Shown here: positions 37,616-46,656 of the stretch, piece by piece
Numbering within the stretch: position 1 is the first letter of the stretch
How the letters are laid out: each line of letters opens with the position of its first letter
DNA from: Bradyrhizobium sp. 199
GTDB lineage: Bacteria > Pseudomonadota > Alphaproteobacteria > Rhizobiales > Xanthobacteraceae
NCBI RefSeq assembly: GCF_023073355.1
Contig: NZ_JADPJI010000005.1
Span: forward strand, 682,001 to 746,000
Direction: 5' to 3'
Length of the DNA stretch: 64,000 nucleotides
Translations under genes and position numbers: made by a program
Notes under the pieces: model-generated
Seen by the model: only the letters and a program-made list of their open reading frames with translations
Told to the model about the DNA's origin: nothing
The model's database searches: none

Positions 37616-38134
37616 ATGCCAATAAAGGACACCGAGCTTGGCCGCGATGTCCGCATTCTGCATCCGGACCTGGTCAACCTGTATGGTTGCGCCGTTGGTG
37701 ACGAGAGCAGGATCGGAACCTTTGTCGAGATCCAGGCGGGGGCAAAGGTAGGTGCGCGTTGCAAGATTTCGTCGCACAGCTTCATCTGCGAGGGCGTCAC
37801 GATCGAGGACGAGGTGTTTGTAGGGCATGGCGTGATGTTCACGAACGACAAATTTCCCAAGGCAACAACCGCGGATGGTCGTCCTCAGCAAGCTTCGGAC
37901 TGGACACTGCAGCGCACTCATGTCGGCAGGGGGGCTTCCATCGGCTCGAACGCCACCATTCTGTGCGGTGTGACGATCGGCGCCGGTGCCTCCGTGGGCG
38001 CGGGGGCGGTGGTGACGAAGGACGTTTCGCCCGGCAGCATCGTCGCGGGAGTGCCCGCTCGGGTTTTGTCTGCGGCCGAAACCGCCGTCTCGGGCGATCG
38101 TGGCTTGTCAGAGACGCCTCGCAAACCATTTTAA
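37616..38134 (+). CDS. Left-handed beta-helix N-acetyltransferase (WbpD/WlbB-like)
   Basis: 172 residues; ATG with GAGGAAC upstream. Hexapeptide repeats across most of the chain (IGTFVEIQAGAKVGARCKIS, VGRGASIGSNATILCGVTIG, GAGASVGAGAVVTKDV). Matches the WbpD/WlbB type that acetylates the 3-amino group of UDP-GlcNAc3NA-type sugars. Position between the oxidoreductase and the aminotransferase supports that assignment. Confidence 0.85.
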   Translation: MPIKDTELGRDVRILHPDLVNLYGCAVGDESRIGTFVEIQAGAKVGARCKISSHSFICEGVTIEDEVFVGHGVMFTNDKFPKATTADGRPQQASDWTLQRTHVGRGASIGSNATILCGVTIGAGASVGAGAVVTKDVSPGSIVAGVPARVLSAAETAVSGDRGLSETPRKPF

Positions 38135-38154
38135 ACCGCGGTATATATATCTAA

Positions 38155-38173
38155 ATTTAATGCTTGATTAAAT
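38155..38173. promoter_or_regulatory. Dyad ATTTAAT-GCTTG-ATTAAAT
   Basis: Perfect 7-base arms, in an AT-rich gap 57 bases before the aminotransferase start at 38230. The same arms recur at 59252-59269. Suggests an internal promoter with the shared element. Confidence 0.45.
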
Positions 38174-38229
38174 GCAATATCACTAGTTAATTGGCTTATA
38201 ATGTTGGTCCCAACAAAAGGTCTTGTGTC

Positions 38230-39408
38230 TTGATACCTTTCCTGGATCTGAAAGCCCAATATAGCGCGATCAAGCCGGAAATCGACGCGGCGGTCGCGAG
38301 AGTCGTCAGCAGCGGGCACTTTGTGCTTGGCCCCGAGGTAGCTGTCTTCGAGGAGCGCTTTGCGGAGTATTGCAGGGCTGCCCATTGCCGCGCGGTGAAC
38401 AGCGGAACTTCGGCGCTTCACCTTGCCTTGTTGGCGGCCGGCATCGGACCCGGTGACGAAGTCATTACGGTATCCATGACGTTCGTCGCGACAACCGCAG
38501 CCATTCTCTACAGCGGCGCGAGGCCCGTGTTTGTCGACGTTGACCCGCTAACATGGACGATGCATCCCGGCTCGATCGAAGCTGCGATAACACCACGAAC
38601 CAAAGCGATCCTGCCGGTCCATCTCCACGGGCTGATGGCCGACATGGATCCGATCATGGAGATCGCGAGTCGTCACGGTCTGGTCGTTATCGAGGACGCC
38701 GCGCAGGCGCATGGCGCGGAATACCGCGGACGTCGCGCAGGCTCGATTGGCGATGTGGGATGCTTCAGCTTTTACCCCGGCAAGAATCTTGGAGCGTTTG
38801 GCGAGGGCGGGGCCATCGTAACCAATCGGCCTGAATTGGCGCGCCGGGTGTCGATGCTGCGGGATTGGGGACAGGAGACGAAATACAATCACGTCATTCC
38901 CGGATACAACTATCGCATGGACGAAATTCAGAGCGCGATATTGAACGTCAAGCTGGACTACATTGAGCGCTGGACGGAAGCGCGTCGGTCGCTCGCTGAC
39001 AAATACAATGCACTGCTGTCTGATCTCCCATTCGCTCGTCCCCAACCGCCCCGGTACGCCCGTCACGTGTATCACGTCTATGCGGTCAGATCGCCGCGCC
39101 GCCATGAGGCGCTGACGCTATTGCGTGACGCCGGCATCGCAGGGGGAATCCACTATCCCGTTCCGGTGCACCTGCAGACGGCATACGCAGAACTCGGCTA
39201 TCGTGCTGGTGATCTTCCCGTCACTGAGATGCTGGCGAACGACTTCCTCTCTCTACCAATTTATCCGGAATTGCTGCCGGAGCAGGCGGTCGAAGTTGTC
39301 TCCACATTGAGGAACGCTGCGGCACGGCGGCCTAACGGAGTGGTCAGCGACCGAGCAGAAGATCCACAAAACGTCATGACATGGTCGCACAACAGGAGAG
39401 CGTCTTGA
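38230..39408 (+). CDS. DegT/DnrJ/EryC1/StrS aminotransferase (WbpE-like)
   Basis: 392 residues from a TTG at 38230 (MIPFLDLKAQYSAIKPEIDA, the usual family start), with AAAAGG upstream. PLP motifs: NSGTSALHLAL, EDAAQAHGA, and Lys near residue 185 in SFYPGKNLGAFGEGG. Probably transfers an amino group to the 3-keto sugar made by the WlbA-like enzyme. Overlaps the next gene by 4 bases. Confidence 0.9.
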   Translation: MIPFLDLKAQYSAIKPEIDAAVARVVSSGHFVLGPEVAVFEERFAEYCRAAHCRAVNSGTSALHLALLAAGIGPGDEVITVSMTFVATTAAILYSGARPVFVDVDPLTWTMHPGSIEAAITPRTKAILPVHLHGLMADMDPIMEIASRHGLVVIEDAAQAHGAEYRGRRAGSIGDVGCFSFYPGKNLGAFGEGGAIVTNRPELARRVSMLRDWGQETKYNHVIPGYNYRMDEIQSAILNVKLDYIERWTEARRSLADKYNALLSDLPFARPQPPRYARHVYHVYAVRSPRRHEALTLLRDAGIAGGIHYPVPVHLQTAYAELGYRAGDLPVTEMLANDFLSLPIYPELLPEQAVEVVSTLRNAAARRPNGVVSDRAEDPQNVMTWSHNRRAS

Positions 39409-40406
39409 TTGATCTCAAGGGAAAGCGCGTTCTGGTCACCGGCGGGGCGGGATTCATCGGCTCCCACATCGTTGATCTGCTCTGCGACGAGGGCTGTATC
39501 GAGATTGTTGCCATAGACAACATGATAAGAGGCCGGCCGGAAAATCTCCGGCGCGCGCTCGGGCGTGGGCCGGTGAGATTGGTTCATGGCGACATACGCG
39601 ACCGCAAGCTGATGGATGCGCTGGTCAAGGCTGCCGATATCGTCTTTCACCAGGCCGCACTCCGCATCACTCATTGTGCGGCCGAACCACGCCTTGCCAA
39701 GGAGGTCATGGTGGATGCCACGTATGACCTGCTGGAGCTATGCATCAAGTACGATATCCAGAAGATCATCGCAGCGTCGTCGGCGTCCGTGTATGGCATG
39801 GCCGAGGAGTTTCCGACGACCGAGCGGCAGAATCCGTACAACAACCGAACTCTCTATGGAGCCGCCAAGGCGTTTAACGAAGGCCTCCTGCGGGCGTTCA
39901 ACGATGTATGCGGCCTCGACTATGTGGCCTTTCGGTATTTCAATGTCTACGGCAGCCGGATGGACCTCCACGGACGGTATACCGAGGTCTTGATACGCTG
40001 GATGGAGCGGCTGGAGGCCGGATTGACTCCGATTATCTTTGGTGACGGCCAACAGACCATGGACTTCGTTCACGTCCGCGACATCGCCCGCGCCAACATC
40101 CTAGCGGCCAGGTCGAAGATCACCGATGAGGTCTTTAACGTTGGAACCGGCACTGAGACCAGCCTGGCGGAGCTGGCTACGATGCTTGCGTCTGTGATGG
40201 GACGCCGCGGCCTGACACCCGAATTCGGGCCGGAACGCTCGGTTAATCCAGTGCCGCGCCGGCTGGCATCGACCGGTAAGGCAGAGCGTTTGCTGGGTTT
40301 CCGCACCACCGTTTCTCTGGAGCAGGGGCTCGCCGAACTCGTGAAATGGTGGCGATCCGAACGCGAACTCGCTGCGGACTACCAGCGCCAGGCGGCGGCA
40401 TCGTGA
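39405..40406 (+). CDS. NAD-dependent epimerase/dehydratase
   Basis: 333 residues from TTG 39405, which overlaps the upstream stop (TTGA) and has AGGAGAG ahead; an ATG at 39381 is the alternative. Extended [25 protein letters not shown], catalytic YGAAK (about residue 147), FRYFNVYGSRMDLHGRYTE, FGDGQQTMDFVHV. UDP-sugar 4-epimerase or 4,6-dehydratase-like; the exact reaction is not decided by motifs. It is coupled to a second aminotransferase, so together they may make an amino sugar. Confidence 0.85.
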   Translation: MIDLKGKRVLVTGGAGFIGSHIVDLLCDEGCIEIVAIDNMIRGRPENLRRALGRGPVRLVHGDIRDRKLMDALVKAADIVFHQAALRITHCAAEPRLAKEVMVDATYDLLELCIKYDIQKIIAASSASVYGMAEEFPTTERQNPYNNRTLYGAAKAFNEGLLRAFNDVCGLDYVAFRYFNVYGSRMDLHGRYTEVLIRWMERLEAGLTPIIFGDGQQTMDFVHVRDIARANILAARSKITDEVFNVGTGTETSLAELATMLASVMGRRGLTPEFGPERSVNPVPRRLASTGKAERLLGFRTTVSLEQGLAELVKWWRSERELAADYQRQAAAS

Positions 40407-41542
40407 TTCCGATCGCGCTGCCGCTGCTTGCGGACGAAGAAGCCGACGCTGCGCGCGCGGTCGTGCTGTCGGGCTGGGTGTCGCAAGGTCCGCAGGTGGC
40501 GGCGTTTGAGCGCGAGTTCGCTACGTTTGTTGGCGCGCCGTACGCCTGTGCCGTCTCCAATTGCACCACCGCCCTGCAACTCGCCTTGGCAGCGTTGAAT
40601 ATCGGCACCGGCGACGAGGTGATCACTGTCAGCCATTCCTTCATTGCGACCTCGAATGTCATCCGACATCAGGGCGCCACTCCGGTTTTTGTCGATATTG
40701 ATCCGGAGACCTACAATTTGGATTGCGCTCGGCTGGCAGAAGCCATCACCGAGCGCACGCGCGCGATCATCGTGGTCCATCAGATGGGCATGCCGTGTGA
40801 TATGGCAGCGCTCATCGCCGTGGCGCGACACCACGGGATCGCGGTGATCGAGGACGCGGCCTGTGCCGTTGGATCGCAGATCCGGATGAACGGCGAATGG
40901 GAGCCGATCGGCAAGCCGCATGGAGACATTGCCTGCTTTTCCTTTCATCCACGAAAGGTGATCACGACCGGCGAGGGTGGGATGCTCACCACCGCGGATG
41001 CCGAGCTTGATCGCAAGTTCAAGCTGCTGCGCCAGCACGGTATGAGCGTTCCGGATACAGTGCGTCACAACTCGTCGTCCGTAATCTTCGAGGAGTACGT
41101 CGTTCTTGGCTACAACTACCGAATGACCGATATGCAAGCTGCAATTGGACGAAGGCAGCTCGAGCGGCTTCCAGAACTGGTGGCACGCCGGCGAGCGGTC
41201 GCCGCTAAGTATTCCGAACAGCTGGGCAATCTGGACGGTCTGCGGTTACCGAGCGAACCGGCGTGGGCCAGATCCAACTGGCAGAGCTATTGCGTGCGTC
41301 TCCCTGACCGCCTCCACCAACGCATTGTTATGCAACATTTGCTCGATAAGGGCATTGCGACCCGCCGCGGTATCATGTGCGCCCACCGTGAGCAGCCCTA
41401 TTCGAGCCTCACCCAGGGGCAGGATCTGCGTCAATCCGAACTCGCCCAGGATCGGTCGATCTTGCTGCCCATTTATGCACAGATGGACCTGGAGGATACC
41501 TTGAGGGTGGCCGCTGCGGTGCGGGCAGAGTTGGAACGATGA
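40403..41542 (+). CDS. DegT/DnrJ/EryC1/StrS aminotransferase (second)
   Basis: 379 residues from a GTG overlapping the previous stop (GTGA). PLP motifs: SNCTTALQLAL, EDAACAVGS, and Lys near residue 185 in SFHPRKVITTGEGG. Sugar aminotransferase of the PglE/ArnB-like class, distinct from the 38230 enzyme. Probably acts on the product of the coupled epimerase/dehydratase. Stop overlaps the next start (ATGA). Confidence 0.9.
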   Translation: MIPIALPLLADEEADAARAVVLSGWVSQGPQVAAFEREFATFVGAPYACAVSNCTTALQLALAALNIGTGDEVITVSHSFIATSNVIRHQGATPVFVDIDPETYNLDCARLAEAITERTRAIIVVHQMGMPCDMAALIAVARHHGIAVIEDAACAVGSQIRMNGEWEPIGKPHGDIACFSFHPRKVITTGEGGMLTTADAELDRKFKLLRQHGMSVPDTVRHNSSSVIFEEYVVLGYNYRMTDMQAAIGRRQLERLPELVARRRAVAAKYSEQLGNLDGLRLPSEPAWARSNWQSYCVRLPDRLHQRIVMQHLLDKGIATRRGIMCAHREQPYSSLTQGQDLRQSELAQDRSILLPIYAQMDLEDTLRVAAAVRAELER

Positions 41543-43029
41543 TCTCGGGGACCGCCGATCAAAAGGCATTGCGGCTTTTGGTCGTGATCGCGAGCTATGG
41601 GACGGCCAATAGCGCTTACCTCGATCGAGTGATCAGCGAGTACCAGTCCATGTCGTTCGACGTGGACGTCGTGATCATATCCAACATTGACAAGAAGCCA
41701 GCCGCAGACATCGAGTGTGTCGTTGGTCTTCCCAATAGGAATCCATGGTCGCTCCCGTTCGCGCACAAGGAGTTGTTTGCAGCGCGAGTTGATCAGTACG
41801 ATCTTTTCATCTATTCCGAAGACGATATCCTGATAACTGAAAGGAATATCAGGGCATTTCTCGATGTGACTTCAGTCTTGAATGAGGACGAAGTTGCCGG
41901 ACTAATGCTCGTCGAGAAAGCGTCAAACGGCGAGCTGAATTATCCGCAGGCCCATGGCTCTTTCCACTGGGACTGTACGTCGGTAAAGATCAGGGGAAAT
42001 TACTACCTTGCTCATTTTACCAACGAGCATGCCGCCAGCTATGTGCTCACGCAGCAGCAGCTTGCGAGAGCAATTGCGTCCGGTGGGTTTTTGGTCGGAC
42101 CTCACGAAGGCAAGTACGATCTGCCGTGCACTGCTGCGACCGATCCATACACGCAGTGTGGTTTCAAGAAGTTGATACCTATTTCCAGTATCGATGATTT
42201 CTCGGCCCACCATCTACCGAACAAATATATCAACCGGCTCGGCGTCGATCGCCAGCAATTGGATGCACAACTCTCCGTTCTGATGCAGATCGCGCGTGAG
42301 GGAAACAACGCGGTTCCGCTATTCAGTGCCGAGACGAAGCTCTGGCATGGCATGTATTCAAAGGACTATTACGAACCGGCCAGGGATGAAGTGTTGTCCG
42401 GCGTACCGAAGAGCGCAGCCGTATTATCGATTGGATCCTGCTCCGCTGCAAACGAGCGCCGACTGCTGGAGAGAGGAAACCGCGTGGTGGCTGTGCCCCT
42501 CGACCCCGTTGTGGGCAACGGCCTGGCCCAGCTCGGGGCCGAGGTGGTGTTAGGGGACGTCTTGACGGCGAGAGCGAAAATTGCAGCCGAGCGATTTGAC
42601 CGGCTGCTTCTCGTCGATGTTTTGCAATTCGTCCGCGATCCGGTACATCTGCTTAGGCTACTTGTCGATCTCTTGGCTCCAGACGGGAGGGTAATCATAA
42701 GTGTGCCTAATCGACCGTCTCTTCGTTACGCCTGGGAATGCGCGAAGACCAGCAACGTCTTTCAACACTGGGGGAGCTTCGAGGCCGTTGGGATCCACAA
42801 CACGACGGCCGGAAAAATTCAAGGCTGGTGTGCGGGGGCCGGTCTGGCGATCGAGAAGATCGAAAGGTGCGCTCCGCATCGAATCAGTCCAATGTTGCAA
42901 CTCCTGTCCCCCATAATTGCATCCAACCTTGTTGCGACCGCCACAAGGCAGGAATCGCGAAAGCGGTTCTTCCGCGAAGATCACGGAATGGAGCAAATGG
43001 AGGTTTCCAGAGGGAGCGTCGTTCAATGA
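41539..43029 (+). CDS. Two-domain protein: GT-A-like N-terminus fused to SAM methyltransferase
   Basis: 496 residues. The N-terminus (about 10-270) starts LRLLVVIASYGTANSAYLDR and has an acidic YSEDDILI motif that could be a DxD-like metal site, so a glycosyltransferase fold is likely, but I know no named family. The C-terminus (about 285-470) is a class I methyltransferase with a weakened motif I (VLSIGSCSAANERRLL) and LLLVDVLQFVRDPVHLLRLL. May add and then methylate one sugar. Coupled by ATGA overlap at both ends to the aminotransferase and the next methyltransferase. Confidence 0.7.
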   Translation: MISGTADQKALRLLVVIASYGTANSAYLDRVISEYQSMSFDVDVVIISNIDKKPAADIECVVGLPNRNPWSLPFAHKELFAARVDQYDLFIYSEDDILITERNIRAFLDVTSVLNEDEVAGLMLVEKASNGELNYPQAHGSFHWDCTSVKIRGNYYLAHFTNEHAASYVLTQQQLARAIASGGFLVGPHEGKYDLPCTAATDPYTQCGFKKLIPISSIDDFSAHHLPNKYINRLGVDRQQLDAQLSVLMQIAREGNNAVPLFSAETKLWHGMYSKDYYEPARDEVLSGVPKSAAVLSIGSCSAANERRLLERGNRVVAVPLDPVVGNGLAQLGAEVVLGDVLTARAKIAAERFDRLLLVDVLQFVRDPVHLLRLLVDLLAPDGRVIISVPNRPSLRYAWECAKTSNVFQHWGSFEAVGIHNTTAGKIQGWCAGAGLAIEKIERCAPHRISPMLQLLSPIIASNLVATATRQESRKRFFREDHGMEQMEVSRGSVVQ

Positions 43030-43772
43030 GCTTGGAGGCCGCCAAAAGGATTGAAGTCGGTGAGATGCAGCGACACGATGGTGCTCCGCAGGGCTCGGCT
43101 GCAAAGAACTACTATAGCCGCTCTCGTCGCGAGATTCGATCGTTGTTGCCCGGCCGCGCCTCTCGGATACTCGAAGTAGGACCTGGCGCAGGCTTCACTC
43201 TGATCTGGCTTAAGTCGATCTACCCCGCTGCCACGACATGCGGAGTCGAGCTCAATCCAGCACTTGAGGCCGACCTGCAAGAGCATGCCGATGTCGCGAT
43301 CATCGGAGACATCGACCATTTGATATCGCGGGTGGCAAGCAAATTTGACCTGATCTTATTGCTTGATGTCCTTGAGCATGTCCCGGATCCAACTCGTACG
43401 CTTCAGGCCATCACGAGAAACCTTCTCGTGGATAGTGGGCGCGTGATTGTTTCCGTTCCGAACATTGCGCATCTGAGCGTGACACTTCCCCTGCTTTTCC
43501 AGCGTCGATTTGAATACGCAGATTCGGGAATCCTTGACCGCACCCATTTGAAGTTCTTTGTTGAAGATACCGCCGTCAAGCTTCTGAACGATTCAAATCT
43601 GATAATCAAAGATGGTCTGATTACAGGCCTTGAAGGTCCAAAATCCAAGATGTTGGATGGACTTACCCTCGGGTTCCTGACCCATCACTTGGCAAAGCAA
43701 TACATTATGGCGGGTGAGCCGATTGGTGAACTTACCACGCAGCCGAAGATCAATTGGAAGAAGGCCGACTGA
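43026..43772 (+). CDS. Class I SAM-dependent methyltransferase
   Basis: 248 residues from ATG 43026, overlapping the previous stop. Motif I ILEVGPGAGFTLIWLKS, then LILLLDVLEHVPDPTRTL and GRVIVSVPNIAHLSV. Methyltransf_11/23 type; substrate probably a sugar or lipid-linked sugar. Last gene of the plus-strand operon; a GC hairpin follows. Confidence 0.88.
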   Translation: MSLEAAKRIEVGEMQRHDGAPQGSAAKNYYSRSRREIRSLLPGRASRILEVGPGAGFTLIWLKSIYPAATTCGVELNPALEADLQEHADVAIIGDIDHLISRVASKFDLILLLDVLEHVPDPTRTLQAITRNLLVDSGRVIVSVPNIAHLSVTLPLLFQRRFEYADSGILDRTHLKFFVEDTAVKLLNDSNLIIKDGLITGLEGPKSKMLDGLTLGFLTHHLAKQYIMAGEPIGELTTQPKINWKKAD

Positions 43773-43781
43773 CGGGATAGC

Positions 43782-43810
43782 GGGGGGTGATGATTGCGAG
43801 GTGGCCCCCC
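43782..43810. terminator. G6/C6 hairpin between convergent genes
   Basis: GGGGGG (43782-43787) can pair with CCCCCC (43805-43810) across a 17-base loop, between the convergent methyltransferase and glycosyltransferase genes. No T tract, so at most a weak bidirectional terminator. Confidence 0.35.
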
Positions 43811-43846
43811 AGTCTCGCAGCGCGCAGTACTCGTCGGGGGCGTCGA

Positions 43847-45361
43847 CTACAGGCGACCACAATCCGCGAATTCACCCTTCATCATGGATCGTGAAATCGC
43901 CCAAAGAAGAACCTCCGCATGCCGCTTGGAGCATGTGACAGGATCGAAGCGGCTTTTTGAATCCGCAGACAGTTGCCCGCGTATCCCTGACCAATAGTCT
44001 CGGTTTGCGATGACTGACCTCATCGCGGAGACGAGTTCATCCATATTTTTTTGCGGTTGAAACCGCATAAGGCTCGAGCTGTGCCAATTCGCCCTCTCGG
44101 GATCGCCAACCGGGTTCATTACCACGAATCCGCGGCTACCGTCCATCCCGAGTTGCTCACGCGCACCGCCGACGTCACTCACAATTGTGGGCAAGCCCGC
44201 GCCTAAGGCTTCCATGGAGGCCAATGACCATCCCTCGAAGAAGGAGTTCAGAACAAAGCAATCGGCGGCGGCTAGCAGGATGGACGGATCTGGAAACGAG
44301 TGCCGGAGATGAACTCGCTCCCTGCAAGGCATCTTATCGCGAAGAGTGCGCACCTGCCGCGTGTACACGGCATCGTCCAGGCGGCCGGCGATCAGCAGAT
44401 GAACCTTGTGGTCATCCTCTGCGACTTCGGAGAACGCCCGTATCAGGCCGTATGCATTCTTCTGAACCGTGTGACGACCAAGCGAGAGGAAGAGAAATTC
44501 ATCATTGAGGCCCAGCCAGGCCCGGGCTTCCGATCTGTTCACCAGCGGGCGATGCGTCTGGTTGAAGGCATTGGGGATGGTGATAATGGCGCGATCGGGA
44601 TAGGACGGATTGCCTGATAGGTACTGACGCCTCACGAGCTCGCTGACCGCCACAAAGCAGGTAACGAATTTCGATCTCTGGTGCTCTTCCGTCCAATCCG
44701 TGCTTATGGGAGTTGGAACGCCGTGGAGCGTTTCGACGATTGGAACGCGGGCGTCACTAGCCGCCTGCAAAAGCCAGCTGGGCGGATCGTGCGCGCTGAC
44801 GACGTCAGGACAATTCGCTTGCATCCATAAGCAAGCGTCGCTTGGCGAGGCGGCAAGAACCGCTGTGCCTTCCCCCTGCAATGCGGTGAACAGTTGTCCG
44901 ACGGGCGCTGACGATGAATCTGCGCACATAACGGTGACGCGAAATCCGAAGTGGGGCAGGCGCCGCGCGAGAAAGGCGACAAATTCATCAAGGCCTCCGG
45001 CGTCGAGCACCGGAGTGACGATGAGGCAATGCACACTGCCTGGCGACACGAGAAGCTCGTTTGGGTTCGACATGCTGCTGGTCGGAATCGAGGCGGGGGC
45101 CGCCGGTGGATTGGGCGCAACCGCGGCATGGTATGGCACGAGTGGCCTCGACCAGTCCTCGACAATATCGTCGCTTCCGGAGGCCAACTCGCTGCTAATG
45201 AACAGTTTCTTTGCGATACGCCTAACGCTTCCCGGCAACCGCCAGGAGTTTCGCTGTGCCCAAAGTGTCGCACGTCCTCGCAAAGAAAGGTCGTTTTGAC
45301 CGAGACCCGCCATTGGTTCAAATGCCGTCCGTCTGGGTGTGCTGAGGTTGAAAAGTAGCAC
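43847..45361 (-). CDS. Glycosyltransferase family 4 (GT-B)
   Basis: 504 residues from GTG 45361; Met17 (45313) is a possible start, and neither has a good ribosome-binding site. An N-terminal extension of about 105 residues precedes the fold. GT-B elements: TPVLDAGGLDEFVAFLARRL, SLGRHTVQKNAYGLIRAFSE, and the donor-site FFEGWSLASMEALGAGLPTI with the EX7E-type Glu. Adds a sugar to the repeat unit. Convergent with the methyltransferase, divergent from the next glycosyltransferase. Confidence 0.88.
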   Translation of the reverse strand: MLLFNLSTPRRTAFEPMAGLGQNDLSLRGRATLWAQRNSWRLPGSVRRIAKKLFISSELASGSDDIVEDWSRPLVPYHAAVAPNPPAAPASIPTSSMSNPNELLVSPGSVHCLIVTPVLDAGGLDEFVAFLARRLPHFGFRVTVMCADSSSAPVGQLFTALQGEGTAVLAASPSDACLWMQANCPDVVSAHDPPSWLLQAASDARVPIVETLHGVPTPISTDWTEEHQRSKFVTCFVAVSELVRRQYLSGNPSYPDRAIITIPNAFNQTHRPLVNRSEARAWLGLNDEFLFLSLGRHTVQKNAYGLIRAFSEVAEDDHKVHLLIAGRLDDAVYTRQVRTLRDKMPCRERVHLRHSFPDPSILLAAADCFVLNSFFEGWSLASMEALGAGLPTIVSDVGGAREQLGMDGSRGFVVMNPVGDPERANWHSSSLMRFQPQKNMDELVSAMRSVIANRDYWSGIRGQLSADSKSRFDPVTCSKRHAEVLLWAISRSMMKGEFADCGRL

Positions 45362-45410
45362 GAAAATTAACTATTAAACATATATTGCGAAAAATAAAAA
45401 ACCCAATTAA
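45362..45410. promoter_or_regulatory. AT-rich divergent promoter region
   Basis: Only 49 bases, nearly all A/T (ATTAACTATTAAACATATAT, AAAAATAAAAAA), between two divergent glycosyltransferase genes. It contains the recurring AATTAAAT string. Confidence 0.35.
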
Positions 45411-46547
45411 ATGGACGGAATTATCTTTGCCCAACTGCGATGTACAATCAAGTGTGTCGCTGCGCGCTTGATGAATGGTCAGTCTGCAGTGGGTAAGCAA
45501 CATTGTGACCTGAGGCCCAAGAATCATGGAAAGCTCTTTCCAGAGGCCTTTGGCGGGAATGGACACGCCGTGAGTTCCGTAGATGCGATCATTCCCTGTT
45601 TTCAGTATGGGCATTTCCTCCAAGAATGCGTCGACAGCCTCTTGAAGCAGTGCGGACCCGAGTTGCGGGTGCTGATCATTGATGACGCTTCGACGGACAG
45701 TACGCCTCAGGTTGCGCAAGAACTGATTCGTGCAGATCCTCGGGTCGAGTTTCGCAGGCATTCTGCCAACAAAGGCCACATCGCCACCTTCAATGAGGGG
45801 ATCGCTTGGGCCGCTGCAGACTACATGATTTTGCTGTCCGCGGACGATTACTTGATGCCCGGTGCAATTGAGAGGGCGACGAGACTGATGGATGAGCATC
45901 CCTCGGTCGGCCTCACGTTTGGCGGCGCGGTCGCGCTTTATCAAGGTCACGAGGCGATCGTGGCACCGCCTCCGGAACTTGGGCCTGGTACAAAGATACT
46001 TTCCGGGCGAGAGTTCATAAAAATCGGGGGCGCCAGAAATATCGTGATCGCACCGAGCGTGATAGTGCGAACGAGCCTGCAGAAGAAGGTGGGAGGATAC
46101 TTACCGGATTTGACGCACAGCGGTGATATGGAGATGTGGTTGCGGTTCGCAGCGCATGGTCCTGTCGGCTTTATCGATGCGATCCAGGCTGTGTATCGAC
46201 GACATTCAACCAACATGTCAGGCGGATATTCGGCAGAGCAGGACTTCCTTCAACGCAAACTGGCGTTTGAACATTTCCTGGATAGCTGTGCCCCGGTGCT
46301 CGCAGACGTGAATGATCTTCGGTCGTGGTTGATAAGCCATTTGGCGCTCGACGCGACCAGTTGCGCGAGCCGAGCCTTCAACGACGGAGACGTTGAATTA
46401 TCGGAGCGCCTTTCGGCGATTGCGTCAAAGCTGGACCCCAAGGTCACGAGATCGCGTCGTTGGTTGCTTCTCGCCTGCAAACGGCAGTTGGGATTGCGCG
46501 GATGGCAGTTGGTACGGCCAGCTATCAAGCGTCTAAGGTCGCCGTAA
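45411..46547 (+). CDS. Glycosyltransferase family 2
   Basis: 378 residues from ATG 45411; homologs normally begin near residue 54 (GTG 45570, VSSVDAIIPCFQYGHFLQEC), so the true start may be there. GT-A motifs: DDASTDSTPQVAQ, DxD SADDYL, HSGDMEMWLRFAAHG. Likely adds one sugar of the repeat unit. No membrane segment. Confidence 0.87.
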   Translation: MDGIIFAQLRCTIKCVAARLMNGQSAVGKQHCDLRPKNHGKLFPEAFGGNGHAVSSVDAIIPCFQYGHFLQECVDSLLKQCGPELRVLIIDDASTDSTPQVAQELIRADPRVEFRRHSANKGHIATFNEGIAWAAADYMILLSADDYLMPGAIERATRLMDEHPSVGLTFGGAVALYQGHEAIVAPPPELGPGTKILSGREFIKIGGARNIVIAPSVIVRTSLQKKVGGYLPDLTHSGDMEMWLRFAAHGPVGFIDAIQAVYRRHSTNMSGGYSAEQDFLQRKLAFEHFLDSCAPVLADVNDLRSWLISHLALDATSCASRAFNDGDVELSERLSAIASKLDPKVTRSRRWLLLACKRQLGLRGWQLVRPAIKRLRSP

Positions 46548-46656
46548 TCGGCTCTGAGGCGTCTCGGGCCGTTCTGCAATCGGCATTTCCGCTCTGACTG
46601 CGAATTGCTTGGGATGCCGCAGCTACGAAATCCGCGTGTTTGGCCGGTTGGCAGGG

